A stretch of DNA of 64,000 nt from the NCBI RefSeq assembly GCF_024713945.1, contig NC_134685.1, positions 3,095,001-3,159,000 on the forward strand, in the 5' to 3' direction. The position numbers were made by a program, and so were the translations under genes. The notes below the pieces were generated by a model, which did not search any database, was not told the origin of the DNA, and worked only from the letters and a program-made list of their open reading frames with translations. The stretch comes from Dermatophagoides farinae (Eukaryota; Arthropoda; Arachnida; Sarcoptiformes; Pyroglyphidae). Positions 50,343-61,200 of this stretch are shown here, one piece after another. The number at the start of each line of letters is the position of its first letter. The stretch's first letter is position 1.

Positions 50343-50524
50343 TCATCATTGAAAATGGATCTCCCTTTTTTTTCTATTACTCAATATTCACATGAAAATC
50401 CTTTTTTACACACACACATATTGACCACTCTTAATTTCATTGTGTGTATGTGTGTTTGTTGTTTGAATATTCTTCAAAGTCAATATCTAAATGAACATCT
50501 CAAGATGTAGTTAGTGTGTACCAA

Positions 50525-50530
50525 AATAAA
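50525..50530 (+). terminator. Nuclear receptor polyadenylation signal
   Basis: This AATAAA lies 183 nt after the receptor stop and is the first on the plus strand downstream. Confidence 0.5.
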
Positions 50531-53500
50531 ATTAGCAATTGTCGTTGTTTCCATCATCATCATCTTCATCATGACAACCGGACAACAAGAATGAATTAAG
50601 ATGGAAAAAAAAATTTCTTAGAACATGGAACAATAGAATATTCTGCACAATAAGAATCTGACAAAGTTAATATAGAAATGTGTGTGTGTGAGTGTGTGTT
50701 TGATTTGATGTGATGGCCAATCACACCAATCATCATCATCATCATATATTGTGAATGGTTAAGTTTTTTTTTCTTCTTGGGCACCATATGGTTTCTTGGT
50801 AACACACATAATTATTGGCTTGATATTATTATTTGTCACAACATTTATTAATGTAACAAACTCATGCACACATGAATTAAACTTGTAACAAACAAAAAAA
50901 AAAGAAAGAACCAACGAAAACAATACATTTATCATCCATTCACTTACAAATAGTGAACGAGATGAGATGTGAAAAAAAAATTGGCAAATTGACATGACAT
51001 TGGCATGCCAAATCTCTAATTCATTTTTCAAATCGTAAGAAAAAAATCCAGCATACATGTGAATCAACGAATCAAAAAAAAAATTCATCAAGATTAATTG
51101 ATTGATTGCAAACAAACAAACAAAAAATAAAAATTGAATCGATATCATCTGCCACTGTCAATCATCATCATGAATCGATACCATATAATCATCATCATCA
51201 TAATGGATTCTTTACATTTTTTTCCGATATTCAAAAAAAAAAAACGAATCCATCGCACAAATTTATTTTGTTTCACACAATATATAATAGAATGTTATTC
51301 TGGTAAAGAATTTTTTTTCGTTTGTCTTTTCAAATTTTATTCTTGTTTTACCATATGCATATATACATGTGCATATATAATATTATACACACACTGTTTT
51401 TATTATTTCTATCACTGAGAAAAATATAAACACTCAAACAAACAATATATATATACACACTCACTATTAATTGAATGAATTGATGATTCCTTTGTATTTA
51501 TAGATGATGATGGTGATCATCATCATCATCATGATGTTTATGTTTCTTTTCAATAATAATAATAATAATTTTTTTGTTTTTGTTTTCATTTCAAGTTAAG
51601 TTATATATTCATATAATGTGAAAACAAAACGAAAAAAAAAATTCGACCAAAAACAACAACAACAACAACAACAATAACCGCTGCTGTTGCTGCTGCTATT
51701 TTGGATGAGAAAAAAAAATCCAATTCTCAATAGAATTTGTTTTGTTTGGTTTGTATATTTGTTTTGAACAATTGAATAATTTCAAGTTTTCGTTGTTGTT
51801 GTTGTTGTTGCATTCTCATCATCATCATCATCATCATCATACAATTATCGGCAACATGCGCGCACATTTTTTTGATCATCATCATTGAAATATAGCCATC
51901 GACATTATTAAAAGGATGACGACGACGATGATTTTTTTTTCGGATGCCAATTTTTATCATCATCATCATCATCATCATCGATACATTTTTTTTCTAGTGT
52001 TGCAAGAATTTCAAAAAATGAAAATATAATTGATTAATGTACACTGCACACATTCATTTTTGGCAAAGATGAATTGATTTTTTTGTTTTTTTTTTAAAAA
52101 CTCCACGACACACACACAAAATGTGGTGGGTATATATTGATACCTTTGAAAAAAAACTTATTTTAAAATTTTTTTTTCCACTGAGAAAAGTTTCATTTTT
52201 TTTTCTCTGCTTCCTGTGTGTCTGTGTGTGTGTAATGATCATTTATCTCGTTTTTCCTCAGTGTTTTTTTTCCATGATTCATAATAAATGAATGTGAATG
52301 GAAATTCTAAATTCTAAATTCTAAATTCTCGTGTCGAAAAATTATTGCTAAATGATTTTTTTTTTGTTTCTGCATTAAAGTTTTATTATTATTTCATTTG
52401 AGGAAGCAAAAAAAAAAATTCCTCAAGAATCAAAGAATCCGTTGACATTTAGTGATTATTATAATAATGAAAAATCGTCATTGTTTGTTTGTTTGATGTT
52501 TTTTTTTCTTGAAATAATTCCGGAATAAAATAGAATAAAATTCTTCGTTGCAATCAAATCAGATTATAGAAAATGGAATGGAATCGGATTTTTTTTCTTT
52601 CTTTTGCAATGAATATTCCATGAAAAATAAGGATGTCAGAGAGTGACGAAAAAAAAATTGGCTCGTGTTCGAAATAAACAAACAAACATGAATGAGCACA
52701 TTGGATGATTATAGATATTTAAACAAACGTGAGAAACAAAACTGATGTTTTTTGTTGTTGTTGTTGTTGTTGTTGTACACAGAAAAAAAATTACTTGATC
52801 AAATACTACCAATGGGAAAGTTTCCGAAAAAAACAATGACAATGACAACTTAATCATCACCATGAACCACGAAAAATAAAAGATTTTGAAAGACATTTTT
52901 TTGGCTATTGTTGATGTTCAATATTTTTGACAAAATTTTTTTGTTTCTTCATATCTCCATACTACAATGATGACGACAAGAAACTTTTTTTTGGATCAGA
53001 GAAAAAAAAAGAATGCCGTCATACGTCAATGAACTAAAAAAAAAAAAAAAAATGAGATAAAAAACGAAAAAGTGACAGTCAACCAGCATCATCGTCATCG
53101 TCATCGTCATCATGCCAAGTGAATGCTTCAATAGATTCCATTTCAGAAAATCATTTGTACAGATAGAAATGGAGAGAAAAAGAAAAGTTAAATTAATTAA
53201 ATCAAATGATGATTGAACAATGTCTTAAAAGGTCTGTGTGTGTGTGTGTGTCTGTGTTGTTTTGACCAATCTGAATTATTATTTTTTCTCTTTTTTTTGC
53301 TTTGTTTTAGGTTTTGTTGTTGTTGTTTTCTCTCTCTCTCTTGGGCTCGCCTTTTTTCCATATATTTTCGCTTGAATAGAATCGATTAATCAGCTTTTCG
53401 AATCAGATTCATCATCAAGAATTTTTTCTCCACTTCATTCATTCATTCAATGATTCGATGATGCTGGTGATTATCTTATCACTTTTTATTTCAAACAAAC

Positions 53501-55453
53501 AAACAAACAAGATGGTGATTTCAAGTCAAACAAAACAACAACAACAACAACATACACATGATTGGAATCACAAAAACAAACGAGGCGAAAGCAAGAAAAA
53601 ATAAAATAAAATAACAAAACGGAAACAAAAAACTAATTGGAACTTGGTTTTCATCATCATCGATCATCATCGTTGTTGTTGTTGTTTCGTGAGTGAAAAA
53701 AACAACAACAACAACAATGACAACAAGAAACAACAACATCGACAACAGTGACTACAAAAACCGAAATAAAACTTTAGCCGGTTTAAGAATGTCGATGATG
53801 ATGATGATGATGATGAAAATCTTTGAACATTCTGGGACAGTTTTCTCTCTCTCTCTCTCTATCGTTCATGAATGAATGAATGATTTGATTATTTGTGATT
53901 TCTGATAATAAATAAATAAAAAAAAAACTTTCCATTTATTAATCCAAATTTCTTGGAATTTTCCCTAGAGAATTTTATCTATTTTTTCATTCATTCATTT
54001 TACTGCTATTAAAAAAATAATTTCTTCATTTCATATCACCAAAAAAAAAATTGTGTTCTGTGAAGCAAAAAAAAAAAAAAAAAAGAGAACCTTGTCAGTG
54101 TTATATAATCCGAAACGAAATACTAATGAAAAACGATGAACGAAATATATGAATTTCATGCACACACACACACACACACATCACTTTGGTTCGGTTACAA
54201 AATAATTTGATTCAACAAAAAAAAAAAAATTAGCCGACCGAAAGAAAAAAACTTTAAACATTCAAATTCACAAATAACATACATGTTGGATGAGATGAAT
54301 TCTACGAAATCTTATTATTAAATTGAAGAATTTCAATGTGAATAAAAAATAAAATAAAATGAGACAGACAGAAGATCACAACTGACACAATTTTTTTTCT
54401 ACTTTTTTTTTGTTGCTTTACAATCGGATTTCATGTCATTGATGATGAGATAATTTTTTTTGTGAGAATAACAAGAAGAAAAAAATGGTACAGAATACAG
54501 AATTCGTTGGTGTGTGTGTGTGTGTGTGAATAACAACGGAAAGAATAGAAAAAAAAATGCAAAACAACCACCAACGCCACCCGGATGAGAAAAAAAATTC
54601 TTTGACCACCACCCATTGAGTTTGTGTCTGTGTCTAGTATTCTGTCTTTTTTTTGGTTTGGTTTGGTTTGGTTTCGATTATACTGGTAAATCTCAATTGA
54701 TCGACAAAAATTCTTTACGTCTATTTTTTCTCACTCTTTTTTGTACCAGAATTGAAAATATTCAAAACAAACTTTATACTTTTATCGCGTAGTGTTTTTT
54801 TTCCATTCATTCATTCATTCGATTCGATTCAATATGATTGATGATTTTCAAAGTGAAATGAAAACTATAGAAAATTTTTTTTTTACTTTTATCGATGATG
54901 CCAAAGGCGTTCACGATTCATATACACACACACACACCAACCAACTAACCATCACCGGGTAAATAGAAAGAAAATATTTTATTCAAAATCATCATCATCA
55001 TGATGATCATATCGATTGTTGTTATTATTGTTATGATGTTTTTCTCTATTGACTGATTCATTATGGCAGTTGGAAATCGATGAAAATTGACGATGGTAGA
55101 AAAACAAAAATGAATCATGAACAAAAAAAAACAACCGCCTAAAAACACGAATTTCCAATGAAATTTGCGTGACTTGATCGATTCTACAATTTTTTTTTGT
55201 TTGTTTGTTTGTCTGATTCTTTCTTAGCCAATGTTTAGCATTTAATAATGATATGAAAGTCGATGATAAACAAAAAAATCAGCTGATTGGTTCGAGTTTG
55301 TGTGTGTGTGTCGTTTGTTTTGACATTGTTACTATATCCGGTAATAATCGGTGGGTCCATTTGCCTTTGTCTCACCATCCATTGTTGATTTGAATTTTAG
55401 TGGCCACAAAAATTTGAATGATGATAATGGGTTTGTTTTGTAGATGGCACTGT

Positions 55454-56087
55454 TTATGCTGATTGTTGTTGCCCCTTTTTGGCTAGATTATCTGCTAATT
55501 CATTTCATTGGTAATTAGTGTGTGCTTTTCAACTGCAGTGTTTACTGGCTGTCTGGCTGTTGTTGTGATGCCTCTGCCACTTTGATTATCGATTTCATTA
55601 TTGATATCAAACACAATCATCCGATGACGACAGTTCGATCGTCGGTTACTAATTAACAAATGAGTCAGAGATGATGTGAACATGAAGTTTAAAAAAAGCA
55701 CATGTCAATAATTTTTTCTTTTTGTTTTTTTTTTAAAAAACACGCAATGTGATTATTCATTTTGCTCTCGTCAATAAATGTGTAGAGATCATCGCACCAT
55801 ATCAATTTGTCAATTTTACTGTGATTTAACATTAATCTATATCTGGTTCTGAATCTTATTCCGGCAATAACCCGGTTATGTCGCAATATGTGGACCTGAT
55901 TCCATATCGGTGAGTAGCTTTGCTTTGCTTTCTGTGTGTGTGTTTATGTATCTTTGTGAATATTATGTTCCGATATGCTTTCTGCCACTTTACTATCTTC
56001 AATCTTGACGCAATATGATAAAATTCGGTCTCTTTGTTGACTATTCCTGCTTACTGGAATTAATATGCGGCCCAGTAGCAATTGAAA
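55454..56087 (-). mobile_element. Decayed retrotransposon-like fragment (possible LINE RNase H region)
   Basis: On the minus strand there are three short open pieces in different frames. Piece 1 (56087-55944) is a 47-codon open stretch with the run GRILIPVSRNSQQRDRILSY. Piece 2 (from about 55925 to 55740) has SPIWNQVHIL and RNRVIAGIRFRTRYRL-like sequence, then a His-x2-Cys end. Piece 3 (55504-55454) reads NELADNLAKKG, the signature of an RNase H domain in LINE-type elements (GNE-AD-LAKKG). Stops and frame changes separate the pieces, so this is a dead copy. The sequence is less repetitive than its surroundings, which fits an inserted element. The family cannot be named, and the ends are not defined. 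Confidence 0.38.
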
Positions 56088-58030
56088 ATTTTTATTTTGT
56101 TATTTTGTTGTTTTCATTTCCAATTTTTTTTTGTTTCTTTGATTTTATTTTTGGCAACCATTATCATCAACAACTGGGTTCAGTTAGTTGTTAATTCTGG
56201 AATCGAATAAATCGGGAATAATTTTATTGTTTTTTTTTTAGTCCTGATAGCTACTGTAATAGGCAATCCAGATTTTGGCCCAGAGAAAACTAGAAATCCA
56301 TCAGTAAATAATTGGCAAAAAAATTTTGGTATTTCTATAGAAAATGAAAACTGTGAACGGGTAAATAGAAAAAAAAATTCCGGATAATCATCTAAAATTG
56401 GCTACAAATTTGATTGGTTTTTTTCACTCTTTTATGTTCCACTGCAATCATTTTTTAATAGCAACGAAATTGATTGAATAAATGAAAAAAAAATCGAAAT
56501 CTTTTTTCATCATCATCATAATGATTGAATTTTTGTTTTTCATGAATCCAATCCAATCTCGAATCCGGTATAAATTTGAATAATTATGATTGATGCGATA
56601 ACCATGATGATGATGATGATGATTATCCATCAATTCAATGCCTAAGATGAATGTTTTGAAATTTAAATTTTTTTTTGTTTTGTTTTGTTTTGAATTTCAA
56701 ATCATCGGATTTAGCTAGAAAAATCTTTCCCGAAAAGGAAAATTTCTTTTCTCGACAAATTTCTAAAGAATTTTTGTTTTGTAATTATAATAATGATGAT
56801 GATGATGATTTTCATTTGTTTTTCTCTCGGTCTCATTCACAATTCAGATTCATCCACCAGGAATGGCAATGAACGTACTGAATATATCAAGGCCATTTCA
56901 ATTAAAAGACCACTGATAAATGGAGAGAAACAGAAATTCCTCGTTCATCACAATAATAATGATGATGAATAAAAAAAAAATTCTTTCTCAATATCACATC
57001 ATTTACTTGAATATTCAGTGAGTGCAAACAGAAACTAAATTTGTTCTTGCGTTTATATTGGTTGCTGGGTTCATCGTTGCATCAGAATCATGATTGTATT
57101 TCCAAAAAAAAAAAAAAAACGAAATCGAGTGCTTCAGGCATTTCTTTCGGAAAGTTTTTTTTAGTGGTATTAATAGCAGTTATACTGATGAAATTTTTTT
57201 TTGAGAAATTCTTTGTTACCATTCACGAAACCATTGATTTTTTTTTTATTTTTGTTGAGCACAGAAAGAATGGAAAAAAATGCTATATCAGAGACGTGTC
57301 TTTGATTTATAATGAGAATATATATATATACGGCCTGTATACATTTTTTTGACTGAAATGGAGAGAAATAAAAATTTTTTCTCGATCCAAAAAGCAAATA
57401 TGTTGAACTTGTGAAATTTTTTTTTCTCATTCTAATTTGAATCCAAAAAAAAAAAATCATCATCATGTTTTTGTGACATTTGGTGAATTTTAAATTTATT
57501 TTTTGCAAATAATTCAATGGTACGATGATTGAAGACCATCTCACTTTTTTCATTGTGGACAACAACAACAACAACGACAACGACAACAGTCAAGTATTTG
57601 GAAATGACAATAAAAAAAATAGACAAAACTTTTTTTTTATTATTGTTTTGTTCCGACTACTTTGCATTGAAATAAGTTTTAAAAAATTGATGTGACTTTG
57701 TTGGAAAAAAAAATTGTGCATGCGTACACTTTTTGAATTCGATTTTTTTGTTTCTTCCATTTTTATGATGTTGGTGATGATGTTTCCATTTCGTCGTAGC
57801 CAAAACTTTGATTTATGAAGCTTGAAATTTTTGTTTTCTTTTTTTTCCAAAGAATTTTTTCGGCTCAGAAAAAAAACAATCAAATCGATTGCTCTATTTT
57901 TGTTGCTGTTGTTGCTGTTGATAGACAGAAACACATCTGCCTCTGGTGAAAATTGTCATCAAAACTTTTTTTCCCTACACAGAATTAAGAATATTCCAAT
58001 GAGAATGAATGTAAGAGACAAAAAGCAAGT

Positions 58031-58036
58031 TTTATT
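58031..58036 (-). terminator. GPCR polyadenylation signal
   Basis: AATAAA is read on the minus strand 165 nt past the GPCR stop codon. Confidence 0.45.
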
Positions 58037-58201
58037 TCATTTCCGATTTTTTTGTTTTTTTGTTTTGTTTTTTGTTTCGTCACACCAATGAATTATGAAT
58101 GGTAATTAATATAAATAATATAAAGACATTGTGTGTGTGTGGGTGTGGGTGTGTGTATTTGTCTTTGGCATTTTATCCGTTTTGTTTTGTTTTGTTTTTT
58201 T

Positions 58202-61200
58202 TCATACATTGATATATTGATCATTATTGACAATACATTCAACATTCGTTGCTTTATTCAATAATCTTAATTGTGACGATTTTGCCAGTTGTTGTTGTTG
58301 TTTTGTAGTAGTTGTTGTTGTCGTTTTTGTTCGATTGTTGTTGCCACCACTATTATTTTTATTTGATAATTTCAACCACATACGATCCAATCGATTTGCC
58401 AATGAATCTAATGGCCTAGTAGTTTTCATTTTTATTTGATTTATTTGGATTTTTCTCTCATTCTGTTGTTGTTGTTGTTGTTGCTTATGTTGATGAATAC
58501 CGTTATCATCATCGCCATTATCACCATCATCATTGTTGCCATTATTGATCAACGATCGATCCAAATTGATGAAACCAATCGATTCTTGGTCATCATCATC
58601 ATCACCACCATCGACACTATGACTATGATATTTATGTGGCTGCGGTTGCTGTTGTTGTTGTTGTTGACGTTTTTGTTGTTCCTCAGCATTTTGACTACTA
58701 CAATCACTATCGGATAATTTCCGTTCATTACAATAACGTATTAGGCTATTCATTGAAATACTTTGATTGCACGATAAATTATCATTGTTCAGTGATTGAT
58801 TTTGTTGTTGTTGTTGTTGTTGCTGTTGTTGTTGTTGATTCTGATGATGCAAATGATGATAGGTAATTGATGGTAAATTCAAACGATTAGTTGCCATATA
58901 ACGAAAACCAGCACCAGGTTTATTCATGTCGACAATCATCATATTATTATTATCATTGTTATTATTATTATTATTACGTGATAAAATACGTGGTGAACGT
59001 GATAATGTTGTATTATCAGTCATACTTAATGAACATTCCGGTGATTCTGATGTCTGGTGATGACGTTTTGTATAAAATTTTGCATTTAATCCACTACCGC
59101 TACCACTGCCACCGCCAACGCCAACGCCACCAGCACCACATGCCGTATTGTTTAATAATGCACCGCTTTTCGATAATGGTTCGTCGGATGATGATTTTCG
59201 TTTGAAAAATTGACAAAACAGTGTTATTAAATTTGGATTAAAATAGATATATATCCATGGATTGACACATGAATTTAGACTCGGTAATAGCATCAATATT
59301 GCAATTACTGGACCTGTTTGTGTATGCATGTGTGTGGAACGAGAAAAAAAGGAAAAAAAATTTACATTGTTAGTTGTTTGTTTTTATATTTTTAGAATAT
59401 TATTGAAAAAATGTTTAAAAAAGAAATTGAACACCCACATACACGTATCCAAGTTGATAAGATTTCTTTCCATTGAAAAATTTGTCAATAATAAAAAAAA
59501 TAAACAAGTATCAAGATTCTTCTAAAGAATATTCTAGAGAAAAAGAAGACAAACAAATCCGACAGATATAAAAAAAAATTGTTGAAAATGTCTAAGCACT
59601 GCTGCTGCTGGTTGGCTGCAGACAGACAAATATTGAAAGGAATCATAATAATTCAAACATCTCTCTCTCTCTCTTTCTTTTGTTTGTTTGTTTGTTCACG
59701 TAAATCGTGAACCACCGAATCATCATCATCATCACCAGAATCGAAATCGAGAATACAAATTCGATTGTTGTGATCATTTAAAGTTGAAAAAGTTTTTTTT
59801 GGCAAGATTATTTTACGCTTTAATAATAATAAAATGTCAATTAAATTGTGAATGTGACAGTGACAATGTCATTCGAGCGTATTTTAGACACACACACATG
59901 GGAAGGGAGAGAGAGAGAGAGGTTCCAGAAAATGAAATTTGGATAAAAAAGTAACCGAGAAATAGTAATAAGAAAAATGTGCTTTATAATGTCAATCAAT
60001 GGTGATAAGCTGTGAATTTTTTTTTTAGAATTTCAAACGAAATAAAAACCAGAAATTTTGGTTAAAATAGTCAACCAATATTGAAATGAGAAACAAACAT
60101 ACACACACACAACATTTACACTCTCATATAGTCGATTATTAAAGTTGTGGAATGAAAATTTTTTTTTTCTTGGAACCTGTCAATCGATCATTGTAAAATT
60201 AGAAAAAGAGAAAAATCTGATCAAAATGAACACAGACGGGACAAACAAAAATTAAATAAATAAAAAAAGAATGAAATTCTTGTGAATAAATAACAAATAC
60301 ACACACACACACAATATATCATGTCCATCAGCATCCTAATCACTACCAAAAAAAAAAATTGAGCATTCATTCATTTCCATTTTCACTAAACTATAAGAAA
60401 AGGAATATGATTCTCTAGATTCTCTATGCAGACTAAATTCATCATCACCAGCATTATATTCTTTTTTCACTCATCATTATTATTATTATTATTGTGGGAT
60501 TTTGGATCACATACAGACTCAAACAAAAAAAAGAGGAAAATTCATGCCATTACTACAATCCTGTTTGCGTGATTATTTTGAACATCCAAGTAAAACGAAA
60601 AAAACAACAACAACAAACAACAACATTATTTTGTAATGTTGTTGTTGTTTGAAGATAAAATGCATGCATTTGTTTGGTCACAATTTTTTTTCTGTTACAA
60701 ACAAAAAATGAATCCTTTTACGTTTCACTGGATTCACTTTACAATCAAACAAACAACTAGGCTTGGAAAAAAAATGTCATTAAGATGAATAAGAATATTC
60801 TGGTCGACGACGACGACAACGACGACAAAGTATTCAATAAAATGAGAAAAATTTTTCATTCACAAAAAAAAATTTGCAAATTGACTTTTTGTCGTCGTCG
60901 CCGTTGTTGTTGTTGTTGTTGTTATCGCACGTCAACACCATTTGCTAATAACAACAACAACAACAAAGAAAAAAAATTGCCTTGATCCTTTCCATAAACA
61001 CTTGACTAACTAAATTAAATTTTGCTAATAATAAGACAACAACAACAACAACAACGGCAATAAAAACAATCTAAAGACAAAGAAAAACACACACACACAC
61101 ACAGAATTCTTGTGCTTTTTTTCGATTCTTTCCTACTACTACCATTACCACTACTACTATTGGATAGAGAATTTTTTGAAATGGTCAAGAAATCATCATT

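Larger units (their letters stand above)
50343..58201. other. Gene-poor interval between nuclear receptor and GPCR
   Basis: These 7.9 kb start with the 3' UTR of the receptor and end with the 3' UTR of the minus-strand GPCR. The middle is AT-rich with GAT/ATC, TTG/CAA, TG/CA and poly-A/T repeats. The stretch 55200-56300 differs: it has fewer repeats and contains the retrotransposon-like relic. No other gene or RNA was recognised. Confidence 0.6.

Noticed and set aside
60612-60652. AACAACATTA...TAATGTTGTT hairpin in the GPCR intron
   Set aside because: The arms are mostly CAA/TTG repeats, so pairing is expected by composition.
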